From: Nymphaea colorata
Lineage: Eukaryota > Streptophyta > Magnoliopsida > Nymphaeales > Nymphaeaceae
Direction of reading: 5' to 3'
NCBI RefSeq assembly: GCF_008831285.2
Contig: NW_022204548.1
Coordinates: 1-25,049, forward strand
DNA: 25,049 nt
The notes beneath the pieces are model-generated. The model saw only the letters and a list, made by a program, of their open reading frames with translations. It did no database searches and was not told where the DNA came from. Position 1 is the first letter of the stretch. Each line of letters opens with the position of its first letter. Position numbers and translations under genes: made by a program. Shown piece after piece: positions 12,901-21,938 of the stretch.

Positions 12901-15161
12901 AACCAATTACTGGTAGATGCAGAGAAACTATATTCAAGCCGAAATTAACCGCATGAAGAGAAAATCTGTTATTAAGCTGGGAGATTACCAAGTAAAAATA
13001 ACTGGATACAATCTTGAAAATAATGGAAGAGTCAGTACCCTCAGCTATTATTACTTCCGCCAAAACATGAATAGTATTCTCTACTGTTTGCTATCTTTGG
13101 GAGTTTTCAGTGAGGAACAATGCTCAGGCATCTTCAACGGTAAAAATCTTGCAGCAGCTAAGGCATTCTTGTGGTAAGAGAACAAATCAGATATCGACAA
13201 TATCAAGAAGGCATTGAATCTGGACAATAAACTTTATGGATGGATATTCGGCATGCATAAGATAATGTACAAGACTTTGATCAATTTCCAGCCATAGTTC
13301 ACAGGTTACATCGGAAGCATAAAAGATAGTTCACATGTCTTAGCAAATCGGTTATAACAATAAATCAATGAGAAAAAGGTCCATGCAGATTACTTTGAAC
13401 TTTACAAGGATATGACAGCTGCAATGAGAAATGGACTATTGACTAAATAGCTAGATACGATATTCGATATGACTGCTGCAAACAGATACACAAGAGATTT
13501 CTTATAGTTGAAAGTTGAATCATTCATCAAGACATTCACAACAATGGAAAAGTTTGCATTTGCACAAGAAAACGCCTCCCTGCAGGGCAAAATGCAATTC
13601 CCTCGTGATATCTTGCTAACCTAAGACGAAATTGATGAGTAGCAATTCAAGTACAGCCGCATCTTGAAGATCCCTGACAAAGAGATCAAGTACAATGAAA
13701 TCATCATCAACTATGAACTCAACATCAGAGAAAACTATCCATTTTTGGATTACATACTGAAGAACAGTGACTTAATCAACAGCATGTATGACTTCTACAA
13801 TGTTCTCACCTTTGCCAACGAACTTGCCAAAGAGGTTGAGTACAACTACTAAAGAAAGGATGCAGCCAAATCTTTGAGAGAGTTTAGCGCAGAACTATGG
13901 CAGAAAAAATAAGAAAGAGTGCATTAAATTTTGAGAAATCCCGAAGCAGTGACTATCTCATGGAACAAACTGGCTAATAGGATGGGAACATTGCAAAACG
14001 ATTGCACAGTTGTCGGCAAAATGAACAATTAATACAGTATTGAGACACCAATCCAAGCATTTTTACTAGACAACTCCACAAAAGAGAACTTGTATGGACT
14101 TACCCTTTCATCCCTCTTCCACAACTTTGCCAAAATGCATAACTAGCTTGTGGTGCTGCTAAATGCAAGAAAAAATCAAATCCCTCAATACAAGTGCTTG
14201 AATCTTTATAACTAATCAAAGAAGGTCCATCCTCAAAAATTGCAAGAAAGTGATGTCTTCATGATCACATAAAAAGAGTTAGAAGAGCAACTCTACCAAA
14301 ACAGCATCTCTTCAATTAACTACGGAAAGAACTTCATCTTTAACAACTTCGACACATACCAACAATACTTCTTGATGAAGCTCTAGGAAAATGCGAGCTT
14401 ATCTCAGAAATCAAAAAATTCAAGAGTATTTGCTACAACGGAGAAGCCTTTGCCCAAACTTCAGAGTCTTCTAACACTTTGACAGAGGTTCGAGACTATT
14501 TCTATGAAGAGTTGACAAGAGAAGAGGTCCGTGAAGTTCAAGGCGTCATTAGAAAGCAAGGAAACAAGTAAAAGATAGAAGAATATGTTGTCAAGTTGCG
14601 TGGAGATCTCGAAAAGACTATGATTGCCATCAGGAACCTCAACGGAATCATATAGTCAAATGTCTTGGAGATTTCATTGAAAAGCTTGGCTTCGATGAAG
14701 TTACATACGAGCTCAGATAATAAACCTTCGGAAAGTTCCAAGTCTCCAAAATCGTGCATTTATATTAGCTCTTGGAGCTATAGCTCAAACCAACAATCAT
14801 CGAAAAATTGCCAAACAGATACAAGGAGATAATGGATGAATAAACATAGAGAGATATCAGAAGCCTGATACAGGAGCTGCCCCTATAAGATGAGTACCGT
14901 GTCACACTGACAGAGTTTGGATATGCGCTCTATAGGTTCATAGCAAGGATTTTGCAAGGAGGTGTCCAACAAAATGATAAAATTTTGATGGAGTTTTTAC
15001 CCTTCAGGAATGATTTCTGGCCGAAGGGTTTCGAAGAGTACAAATTAGAACCATTGATGAACAGCCAAAAAATGAGTACTTTGATCTTCGCATATGCGGG
15101 GCATCTGTTTGAAATCGTGGAGTAATTGATTAGGAAGCGAGTAGGAGCAAGCCGCATATGA
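904..15161 (+). CDS. Giant RNF213/mysterin-like AAA+ E3 ubiquitin ligase
   Basis: The protein is about 4,755 residues (ATG 904, TGA 15159-15161), near the length of human RNF213 (about 5,200). A long helical N-terminal half leads to a P-loop-like SSAAGFGKTSYI (about residue 1570). The first full AAA module has MGEAGIGKTALL (about 2018) and Walker B FFDEFN (about 2102). The second has GAPGCSKSLSL (about 2357) and VVFDEIGLAQKS (about 2440), both close to RNF213 AAA4, then YGLRDFYGL (about 2553). Near residue 3935-3970 is an RZ-type zinc finger with YLCSAQC, DCGWP and CPVCKKPIG followed by His. A helical C-terminal domain follows. No RING C/H cluster was seen. RNF213 is a cytosolic dynein-like ATPase ligase whose RZ finger supports ubiquitylation. 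The frame shifts by -1 at ten places without usable introns (see findings); one added base at each restores 4,756 codons. The start is the first ATG after an AT-rich spacer. Confidence 0.92.
12670..12815 (+). other. RZ-type zinc finger of the RNF213-like protein
   Basis: This segment encodes VYLCSAQCDYIYSHQ, then DCGWPREQSVCPVCKKPIG and a His six residues on. The order Cys-x3-Cys, His, Cys-Gly-x-Pro, Cys-Pro-x-Cys, His matches the RZ finger of RNF213 and ZNFX1. The usual Gly-His after the first Cys is Gln-Cys here, so a Cys may take that ligand position. In the human protein this finger is needed for ubiquitylation of lipid A (family knowledge). Confidence 0.85.
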
Positions 15162-15259
15162 TGATCAAGAATTATCAATAATTTATGTTAAATCTTCTTA
15201 TATATATAGTTAATTAATCAGCCTATGAATATGGCATATATGACATACTGACCTCAAAA
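15162..15259. other. Convergent 3' spacer
   Basis: These 98 bp lie between the stop of the giant plus-strand gene and the stop of the minus-strand SAM gene. The spacer is AT-rich (TATATATATAG near 15201) and should hold both 3' ends. No further feature is visible. Confidence 0.4.
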
Positions 15260-15869
15260 TCAGAAGCCATTCTCTTAATCTTTTATTATCTTCACGTGGT
15301 CCTTGATTGGATGTTCATTGCTTTCAGCTATGATTATTTAATGTCTTTGTTAAAGGTAGTTTACTTCTCAGCCTTCCCAAAGACTTGATATCGTTGGCGA
15401 CAAAGGCCTCGTAATATCCTTCCATTTTCATCACCTTTAGGAAGTATTGCAAATTTTCTCCATCATCAGTGTCCTTCTTTTTTTAAACCACTTTGAACTT
15501 ATCCACTTTTTTTTATGGTTTTACTTCGATCTTCTTGGTCAAATCGCTGGCATAATCTATTTTGGATTGAGCATACCTCTAAGTTTTTCAGATTGTTATG
15601 GTTTTGTTTCGAAATTGGCTTCCATTTTCACTTCGGATTCGTTGAGATTAAGGGCCGCTAATTATTTCCTTCATGAAATGATGGTTACTGCAATCTCAAT
15701 TTTTCATTTTAGATCATTTTGAGATGCTTTATTTTTTCTAATTATGCTTCCTACATAAGGCAAAACCAACCATCTTCTTTGTCTACTTCTCTAGACGCTT
15801 CACCTCTTCCTTGCTGCGTGGAAAAAATGATTACCTTTGCTTGATTTCGGTCTGACGATTAGGTTTCAT
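15260..15869 (-). CDS. SAM-domain protein with four 20-nt introns
   Basis: The gene is read from ATG at 15869. Removing four 20-nt GT-AG introns (15751-15770, 15669-15688, 15557-15576, 15345-15364) joins a charged coiled-coil half, including KKMEAQLEKIKHLKMIQ, to a C-terminal half with FLKVMKMEGYYEAFVANDI, LKAMNI and PIKDHVKIIKD. That order matches the helices of a SAM protein-protein interaction domain. A last -1 break beside a CC pair at 15309-15310 is needed to join the final two pieces; with it the product is 176 residues ending at TGA 15260. Without it translation would stop at 15292 and lose the last SAM helix. A fifth possible intron (15814-15834, 21 nt) keeps the frame and cannot be decided. 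The binding partner is unknown. Confidence 0.72.
15345..15364 (-). other. 20-nt intron in the SAM gene
   Basis: The intron reads GTAAACTACCTTTAACAAAG on the coding strand. Splicing joins LGRLR to NIKQSQLKAMNI within the SAM domain. Confidence 0.75.
15557..15576 (-). other. 20-nt intron in the SAM gene
   Basis: The intron reads GTATGCTCAATCCAAAATAG on the coding strand. Splicing joins SEKLR to DYASDLTKKIEV; unspliced, the frame reaches TGA a few codons later. Confidence 0.82.
15669..15688 (-). other. 20-nt intron in the SAM gene
   Basis: The intron reads GTAACCATCATTTCATGAAG on the coding strand. Splicing joins LRLQ to KQLAALNLNESEVKM in frame. Confidence 0.82.
15751..15770 (-). other. 20-nt intron in the SAM gene
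   Basis: The intron reads GTTGGTTTTGCCTTATGTAG on the coding strand and sits between codons. Splicing joins KKM to EAQLEKIKHL, making a continuous heptad-like helix; unspliced, the frame soon meets TGA. Confidence 0.8.
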
Positions 15870-16066
15870 TTCGATTTTTTTGAAAGTAATATAAAAGGAT
15901 CGAGAATCAGCCCAAATTTACCATAAAGATGACTTGATAAAAATAAAAATATAAAAAAAATTGTTGGAAAATTATCATTTTATTCTTATGGATGCTTAAA
16001 AGTCGGTATGTAGTTTAAATAGTTATTCCCTGAAGTTTATCTGTAACTTTTATTTCAAGATATCTT
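15870..16066. promoter_or_regulatory. Divergent AT-rich spacer
   Basis: This 197-bp AT-rich spacer lies between the minus-strand SAM gene and the plus-strand secreted-protein gene, so it should contain both promoters. A run of A residues sits near 15940-15960. No specific motif was recognised. Confidence 0.35.
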
Positions 16067-16624
16067 ATGAAGCTCGCATTGGTTGCCCTTCTTTGCGTGG
16101 CCATCCAACTGGCCTCTGCTCAGACAGCCTGCACGAACATCCCTGCCGACCACGTCTACTACCTCACCAGTTTCTGCGACCAGACAACTGCCTGCGGTAA
16201 GTCATGCGGCAACTGCAACTTCTACTATGCTGCTGATTCCCAGAGGTTCAAGTGCGGCTCCACCATCAACTGCGCCAGATCCGGCAAGAATGCCAACTTG
16301 GAGGTCATCGACTACGGACCCAACTGCGACCTCGAGAAGAAATCCGGAAAGCCCATCATCGATGCCAGCTACTCCACCTGCAAGCTCTTCACCGGCTCGA
16401 CCTCATGCGGTTGGAGTGATAAATTTGCAGTGACCTGCGTGAAGGTGGGCACCCCTGCCTTCGCTGGAAAGTTCCACCTTGGAGAGTGCACATGGGATGC
16501 CGACAGAACTGACCTTCCTTTCTGCCACCTTCCCGAGAACAGGCACAAATACAACCAGCAAAACATCCACGAATGGGTTGAGCTGCAGGAGCTTAGAGAA
16601 ATCGAGAGCATCTTCACGTCATGA
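16067..16624 (+). CDS. Secreted cysteine-rich protein
   Basis: This 185-residue ORF has a clear signal peptide: Met-Lys, a hydrophobic core and a probable cut after LASA. The mature part is Cys-rich (about 15 Cys), including ACGKSCGNCNFYY, CGSTINC and DYGPNC, then PIIDASYSTCKLFTGSTSC and GWSDKF. Spaced Cys pairs with a Gly-Pro-Asn-Cys turn and an IIDAS motif suggest a small disulfide-rich fold, possibly like barwin/expansin double-psi barrels; this is tentative and no enzyme activity is assigned. The last 40 or so residues are charged and less conserved-looking. The gene is distinctly G+C-rich at third codon positions and uses no TAA or TAG Gln codon, unlike its neighbours, which suggests high expression or a different origin. 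Secretion or a vacuolar or mucocyst location is inferred. Confidence 0.88.
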   Translation: MKLALVALLCVAIQLASAQTACTNIPADHVYYLTSFCDQTTACGKSCGNCNFYYAADSQRFKCGSTINCARSGKNANLEVIDYGPNCDLEKKSGKPIIDASYSTCKLFTGSTSCGWSDKFAVTCVKVGTPAFAGKFHLGECTWDADRTDLPFCHLPENRHKYNQQNIHEWVELQELREIESIFTS

Positions 16625-16819
16625 TCATCTATCATCATCAATCCATGAATCCATATTATCGATAAAAAATCTACAATCTTCTTTACTTCCCAATACGATC
16701 CATAGATGATTGAAACAATATAAGGCAATTGGTCACATCATCCTTAACTGTCATCGATAATCGTTGCTTCAAAATGAATATGTGAATGCAAATAATATCA
16801 CTATTCCAATCACAATCCA
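16625..16819. other. Convergent 3' spacer
   Basis: These 195 bp separate the stop codons of the secreted-protein gene (plus) and the coiled-coil gene (minus). Short ATC/ATG-rich stretches occur, but no gene or structured repeat was seen. Confidence 0.4.
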
Positions 16820-17524
16820 TCAGCGTATTTCTAGAGTATTGATGATGACATCATCATCTTTGGCAGCTTTTGAGCTCTTGGTTTCCGAGAACAGTCTCAC
16901 GTGGGATAGTTTATGCTCGCTTTTCGAGATTATCATTTTATCTTTTTACATGAAATTTTCCATGATTTCAAGGTGGGAACTATTCAACTTATTCATTTTC
17001 CTCAATTGCTCCTCCTTCTAGCTTAGCTTGTTCATCAAGCTTTCATTCCTCCTTATGAGGCTTAGTCTTTCCCTCAGCAAATTAGTTTCCCGAAAGGATG
17101 GTGGTCTCTCATCATGCTAGTACCCATTCTTCGGCGCTTGCATGTAGTTTTGAATGTAAGTCTCATATTTCCCTATTTTATTCTCGAGATGCTCGAGGTA
17201 CATCTTGACCTCTTGCTCCAATTTGATATGGCTGCGGATGGTAGCTTCCAGTTTTTGGGTCTGCATCTACAGGGAAGAGTAGCTGTGGATGCTGACGAAG
17301 TTTTCGGAGATGAGCTGGATGAAGTATTGGACCAGATGGTAGGTGAGTAGCGGTTGGGAGGCCGTCACTTTCGGGTTCTCGTAGAGCTTGGCCAATTCGG
17401 TGAAATCATACTCGGGGGGAAACATGGCTTCGAGCGCATTGAGTATGAGGTCCTGGGTCTGTTTGGTGACGAGTTCGCCGTTGTGTTTGGGCGACGCGAG
17501 TAGGGTTTGAAACTATTCGATCAT
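16820..17524 (-). CDS. Coiled-coil protein of unknown function
   Basis: This is a single-exon, 234-residue protein from ATG 17524 to TGA 16820, open throughout when TAA/TAG are Gln. The first 90 residues look globular and helical (FQTLLASPKHNGELVTKQT, then PPEYDFTELAKLYENP and FIQLISENFVSIHSY). Next comes an amphipathic helix (QTQKLEATIRSHIKLEQEV, KMYLEHLENKIGKYE), and a second one near RERLSLIRRNESLMNKL. The tail is Ser/Lys-rich. I do not recognise the family; a cytoskeletal or ciliary scaffold is possible but unproven. It starts 67 bp after the GST stop on the same strand, so the two may share a promoter region or have very short untranslated regions. Confidence 0.78.
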
Positions 17525-17591
17525 TATAAAGAGTGGATATGTATGTAGAGGGAGAAGGCATGAGAAAACATACAAACCAAGGTTATCACGG

Positions 17592-18347
17592 TCATTAGAG
17601 GTCCATCTTTCGTTTACTGCTACAACTGCTGGTAGAACTTGATGCACGACTGCCTCTCAATTTCTCCTCTTTAAATTTGTTGAAAAAATTCAAAGGACAG
17701 GTCTCCTTGACTGCCCTCTAAGAATTCTCGTAATCTTGGATTTACGGTATCTTACTGACACGCTCCCTTAGTGCCTGTAACTTCTTTAATTTTTTAATCT
17801 CATCAGGGAAGATCTTTTCGAGCAGGTTGACGGCCTCGTAGGCTGCGAAATCAAGGATGGTGATATAGGAGAAGAACCAAGGATTGAGTGAGCACTATTT
17901 TTCATATGTGACAAGTATGGGTTTAATTTTGTTTTCCCAGTAATACTCCATGCACTTCTTGTTCTCCAGTTCGCAGGTAGGCCTGGAGACGCACTTCATG
18001 GCAATCATAGCAGTGCTTAGGTCCGTCCTGCTGCGGATGCTGTCCACTCTGGCCTTGTCCTCGAGGGTCCGTCCGAAGAGATCCGAGCGTTCTGCCTTTT
18101 CGGCGATGTAAGTAGCGATGGCTAGGGGTCCGGTTACATAGAAATCTCCGTCTTGTAGGAAGGGTAGGTCTTTGATGATCCAATTTTTCGCCTCTTTTTC
18201 TTTAAACTTGTTCCATTGATCAGGATCAAAGAACCGATCGCGGTAGGGCAGGTGGAGGTATTCGCAGAGCAGTCGGCAGACTTGTCCCTTGGCGCGGAAG
18301 GGGTAGTACGCGATGGTCAATGGTTCGTTGTTGCTCTACAAGTCCAT
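17592..18347 (-). CDS. Glutathione S-transferase (cytosolic, sigma/mu-like)
   Basis: The 251-residue protein starts at ATG 18347 (MDLQSNNEPL, with an in-frame TAG as Gln) and stops at TGA 17592. The N-terminal thioredoxin-like domain shows IAYYPFRAKGQVCRLLCEYL, whose Tyr sits where the catalytic Tyr of sigma/mu GSTs lies. WIIKDLPFLQDGDFYVTG then LAIATYIAEK matches the glutathione-binding region, although the usual Gln-Ser-x-Ala-Ile is changed to Gly-Pro-Leu-Ala-Ile. The C-terminal helical domain ends with the typical KIPQIQDYENS. The last 20 residues are Ser/Lys-rich and beyond the usual GST length (about 220). Glutathione conjugation or peroxide detoxification in the cytosol is inferred from the family. 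Starting at the downstream TTG (18320) would cut off the natural N-terminus. Confidence 0.9.
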
Positions 18348-18467
18348 TATCTTTTGCGCTGGGCAGGGCGAGTTTAATTAATATTTATTTTCTGATGCAA
18401 ATAATTGTTGAGCTCTATCAGAAAAAGTAAAATTAATCGGGGGATAGATTTTATACTACTTGGGGTT
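18348..18467. promoter_or_regulatory. Short AT-rich spacer before the GST gene
   Basis: About 120 bp lie between the stop of the small spliced ORF and the GST ATG. The spacer is AT-rich (TTTAATTAATATTTATTTTC near 18371-18390 on the plus strand). In the GST frame there is no TGA across it, so an N-terminal extension of the GST cannot be excluded. Confidence 0.35.
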
Positions 18468-18724
18468 TCATACTTTCCAGAGATATGTGTTTGTAAATCT
18501 TTGGGAGGATTTATTATAAGAGCTAATGGGTTTTATTGGTACCAGTAAGAACTTGGGGAAGATTGATCCATAAGGTCTTAGTGATATCGTGATTGTTTGA
18601 TTTTTTCAAAAATAAACTCAAAATCTCTATAGTATTTACTTATGCTATTTTTTGAAATTTCTTCCATTGGGGAGGCATCTAAATACTGTTCTTTTTCATT
18701 CTTTTGCAGCGGATCCAAGCGCAT
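18468..18724 (-). CDS. Small spliced ORF, or C-terminal part of the upstream gene
   Basis: From ATG 18724 (MRLDPLQKNEKEQ) the frame stays open and charged (SKYYRDFEFIFEKIKQS) until a 20-nt GT-AG pair at 18523-18542. Removing it gives TGA at 18468 and 78 residues in total. The open frame also extends upstream of this ATG (PEEKDQNESHEAP), so it may be the C-terminus of the gene at 18810-19810, joined through a phase break that I cannot locate. No family is recognised. The composition looks coding on this strand only. Confidence 0.45.
18523..18542 (-). other. Candidate 20-nt intron
   Basis: The sequence GTACCAATAAAACCCATTAG on the minus strand has the same length and ends as the well-supported introns in this window. 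Splicing leads to a natural TGA at 18468. Support is only the length, the GT-AG ends and the coding look on both sides. Confidence 0.5.
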
Positions 18725-18809
18725 TGGTGCTTCATGGCTTTCATTTTAATCCTTTTCCTCGGGGATTGAATCGTTATTTCATATTTTTATTTGGGAATGA
18801 TAAGTTAAC

Positions 18810-19810
18810 TCAAGCATCAAAATATAAAAAACTGTTGCTTTCCTCATCGAAGTCCTTCTTTCTGAAGTCCCTATCGATCTCCATGTAGGGATCGATGGGC
18901 TCGTCAAGCACCAACTCGAATCCCTTGAAGAAATCGTGCTACAAGTTGAACAGTTCTTCAAATACCTGATTAGAGTCTCCTTGGTTTTCCTCGAATGGCT
19001 ATTATTGAAACACTTAGTTTTGCATAGGGACACTGATCTGCCGATCCAGGGCCCCTACAGCCTCCTCTTTAGGTTGCTCCTCCAGTTTTCCTCCTCGGGG
19101 ATCACCAGGGTCTTTGTTTCCAGCTAAAACTGCTAGATAACTCTTAAATTTTTGGGATGTTTCTGGTTCTGCCTCCTCCTCTGGTCCTTCTCGGGCTTGT
19201 AGTCCTTGACGTAACTGCGCAGCACTCCCATTTTTTCGTGGAGTTTGCTTGCGAAGTCGAAATTGTAGAACTAACCGAGGCGAAGTTGGCAGTAATAGTC
19301 ATCAAGACTTTTTTTGGAGATGCCGACCAGTCGTGCGGCGTCCTGCAGGTTGAGTCTGCGATTGAGTGACTTATGGCCGTACAAGTGGAGATTTCTCCAC
19401 CGTTTGACAAGTTCTATCACTTAGGCGATAGTCCTTTCCTTGCTTCGGCCGTCGCGTTTGTCCTGCTGGCTATCGGGTTCTAGGCTGGAGTCGAGGCCAT
19501 CAGAATCTGGATTATACTGGAAGGAGCGTTTGTACCTGATGAGGATGATCCTAGGCTAGAGGTACTGTTTATGGAGGAAACCGTTTTCAGCGCCTAATTT
19601 AGCGAGGCTGGTGAAGCGGTTGGCTGCGGGGTCGTATATGGAGACCTTATGGTTTTGAAGGGGGCAGTAGATGGAGAGCAGGTAGTTGAGGTTAATAAAA
19701 TTTTGGCGGAGGTCCAGCTCGTAGTCTACCAGGATCGACTGTTGCGTCTCTTCCTTCTCGAACACGAAAGTCTTTATTCCTTTTTATGGATTTATAATCG
19801 TCTCGAACAT
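18810..19810 (-). CDS. Ciliate-type protein with a helix-turn-helix-like domain
   Basis: The gene starts at ATG 19810. With the 20-nt intron at 19196-19215 removed it ends at TGA 18810 with 326 residues. The middle contains ERTIAQVIELVKRWRNLH, then LNLQDAARLVGISKKSLDDY and CQLRLGQFYNFDF with GVLRSYV. From memory, similar DAAxxVGISKKSLDDY blocks occur in many uncharacterised proteins of ciliates; the pattern resembles a DNA-binding helix-turn-helix, but this is inference. The N-terminal part has SIYDPAANRFTSL. The C-terminal third is acidic (GPEEEAEPETSQKF, DRDFRKKDFDEE). The alternative to the intron is a one-base phase break, which would give 333 residues. It is divergent from the gene at 20139. 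Confidence 0.72.
19196..19215 (-). other. Probable 20-nt intron
   Basis: The sequence reads GTTACGTCAAGGACTACAAG on the coding strand. It moves the frame to the acidic C-terminal reading. Splicing would remove the SYVK residues that end the conserved block, so a homopolymer base loss just downstream remains an alternative. Confidence 0.5.
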
Positions 19811-20138
19811 AAATAATTTAATTTTTCTGATGTTCAATCTTATGGGAGATATTTAATTACCAATTATAAATACCGAACCACTTCCAAAACGAATTACAGA
19901 TTATTAGGAATCGATTGACAAACTCAAATTAAATTATCGTTGATAGAAAGCTTTGGTATTGGGGTAACAAGTTGGGCTTCTCTTTGTGCAAGGGTTAAAT
20001 GATGCATTCGAGTCCGTATGGTCCAATCTCACCTTTTCTTTCTCATTTTTTATCCCGTTCTAATTTCCCTGTCGATTCTGAGGGTTATTGGACGCATTTT
20101 CTACTTATTGTTAATTATAACGTTGATAATTCATATCG
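19811..20138. promoter_or_regulatory. Divergent spacer of 328 bp
   Basis: The spacer lies between two divergent genes and should contain both promoters. It is AT-rich on the left and T-rich and pyrimidine-rich on the right. Open frames on the plus strand here (from 19999 and 20018) do not continue into the downstream protein and look like chance frames. No motif was recognised. Confidence 0.35.
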
Positions 20139-21403
20139 ATGCTCAAATTTCGATCCCTCAAGGACAAGATCATCACCAGCAAACGCAACTCCCAAAAGCT
20201 CAGCTAGGAATAACTGCTCTCCTTCTTTGACGAACAGCCATCACTCAGTAGGCTTAACCTCTCGCTCACTACCAAACTGCAAGCGCAAATCAACCAGATC
20301 ACCGAGCACAACTATAAGATCTTTCATAATAAAACGGCAGAGGAAAATAAGAGAATTCATGCTGCAAGTAGCGAGAAGAAGAAAGCGAGAGAGAAAAATA
20401 AGAAAAAGGAGAGTGCCTGAGGACAGAGGCAATATAATGTGAGGATTAAAACGGAGTTACGTATAACTTGGACTTTCAACAGACCGCAAAAAAGGGCAAT
20501 AATTTGACAAAGTCGGTCATATAGGGTTCCAACTTTACCAAAATTATAGATTTGATGAAGTAGGTCAACGAGCTGCAGAAAAGAAAGGCGGAGTTTCCTA
20601 AATAGTCTTAGTTCCTTCGCGAAGAGATCAAGAATAAGCTGGCTGTGGTGAAGATCCTGCTCAAGAGCATTGAAGAGGACTCTCAAAAAAGCCTGATTGA
20701 CTTTTATAACTAGGAATGCGAAAACTCCAACTCTCCTGATAGCTTCCACAGCCAAAACAGTGATGAAACATATCAGATCCAAAGCGAAAGATAAGCCTAT
20801 GAGTTCAGCGAAGTAAAGGACCATGTATATACGAACTCAACTGAAGACCAAGAAGGAAATATATAAATCAAATATAGAAGACTTAGCCCTAGTAGCTATC
20901 AGGAAGAGTCCATTTATTAAATGTTTTATGAGGATGAAGAAGAGGAGGAGGCAATTCCTGAATGTTCTGGCTTCGAGGAAAAAACTTCTGATAAAAGCAT
21001 AGTCCATCTTTTTAGCTACGGGAAGGAGAATGGCCTGGACACACCTCTTTCTAAAATCACTGAAAAGGAAGAGTAATATTTATCACCTTAATCGAAGCAA
21101 TCCAGCCTGGCTGCAAGTTTGGAATACAAAAAGATTTATTACCTGCTATAAACCTCAGAGAAAAAATCGCAATTAACCTATCGTAAATAAATAAGCGAAT
21201 TCACGCCTAACAATCGTTCAAACATAAGCATGCAGAGCAACGAATCCAAGGATAGGAGTCGATGCCATGAGCAATTAGGAGAAATGATAAATTTGCTTGA
21301 GACAAAATATCGCAGGAAGGTGAAGATAGGAGTGTAGAACCTCATGGATTCTCTCAATCTTGCCATCAAGGACAAGAGCATCAAGTTGCGACCAAAGAAA
21401 TGA
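20139..21403 (+). CDS. Charged coiled-coil protein of unknown function
   Basis: The gene runs from ATG 20139 (MLKFRSLKDKIITSKRNSQK) to TGA 21401-21403, about 421 residues if one phase break near 20403-20410 is bridged. The left part is basic and helical and ends in a Lys/Glu-rich stretch. The right part has KIIDLMKQVNELQKRKAEF, an Asp/Ser-rich linker, an acidic run (YEDEEEEEAIPE near 20920-20960) and a final helix near LGEMINLLETKYRRKVKI. The phase break is a -1 shift in an A5 run, where the left frame would stop at TGA 20418; very short GT-AG pairs there are also possible. I do not recognise a family. Glutamines are often TAA/TAG, so the frame is invisible under the standard code. Confidence 0.72.
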
Positions 21404-21474
21404 AGAATATATGCTATGATGTGTTTTTTTCTTTCCTTCAGAATACATTATAAACATATCATTTACATAATTAA

Positions 21475-21803
21475 ATGCAGTGTCCAACACACTTGAAGAA
21501 GCTATAAAAAATAACAGAACCGACCAATGAGATTTGCTCCATTTGCTCTCGGAATGCCATTCTTTAGTGCAAGTAATGCACGTATTTTCAATGCGAGGAA
21601 TGCCGGGTCTGCAGTAAGAAGCATGGAATGCTTAAGATAATCGACTTAGTGGTAAAGTTTATTTAAATTAGACAATCAAATCAGAATATTACAACAATGC
21701 GTATTCCTGTAATGGCTGTTCCAAGAGCAAAACAGTCGATGATGATGGAATTTGGCATTGCAGTACTTGCAATTACGATCTTTGTCCTGAGTGTTTAGAA
21801 TGA
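21475..21803 (+). CDS. Small protein with two Cys-rich zinc-finger units
   Basis: This 102-residue protein is encoded by two exons split by a 20-nt intron (21652-21671). Exon 1 has ICSICSRN, QCKQC, QCEEC and RVCSKKHG, giving paired Cys ligands spaced like a B-box, DC1 or similar cross-brace finger. Exon 2 has YSCNGCSKSKTV, then DGIWHCSTCNYDLCPECLE just before TGA 21801-21803. That last block closely resembles the Cys-x2-Cys, Trp-x-Cys-x2-Cys-x2-Asp-x-Cys-x2-Cys layout of DC1/ZZ-type zinc fingers. Binding of a protein partner, lipid or ubiquitin-like tag is possible, but no specific role can be assigned. It starts 71 bp after the previous stop on the same strand. Confidence 0.82.
21652..21671 (+). 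other. 20-nt intron in the zinc-finger gene
   Basis: The intron reads GTAAAGTTTATTTAAATTAG between codons. Splicing joins KIIDLV to TIKSEYYNNAYSCNGC and restores the second finger; unspliced, its Cys residues are out of frame. Confidence 0.9.
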
Positions 21804-21938
21804 TAATGCTACCAACATTTATTCTTTTATTATTTTCTGACAACCAGCAAAGGAAAAGCTTCTTTTGCCATTTAAAGAAATGGTCTAATTATATTTTCTA
21901 ATATATTTGTTGATTCTGGTATAAAGATATAATTTACA

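Noticed and set aside
16369-16728. Minus-strand ORF of 119 residues
   Set aside because: Antisense to the secreted Cys-rich gene, whose signal peptide and Cys pattern establish the plus strand.
17114-17350. Plus-strand ORF of 78 residues
   Set aside because: Antisense of the minus-strand coiled-coil gene that is open from 17524 to 16820.
19999-20442. Plus-strand ORF of 147 residues
   Set aside because: Low-complexity Ser/Arg-rich reading that shadows the frame starting at ATG 20139; the true frame continues to 21403.
20357-20824. Minus-strand ORF of 155 residues, hydrophobic
   Set aside because: Antisense of a Lys/Glu-rich coiled-coil gene, which always reads as Leu/Phe-rich on the other strand.
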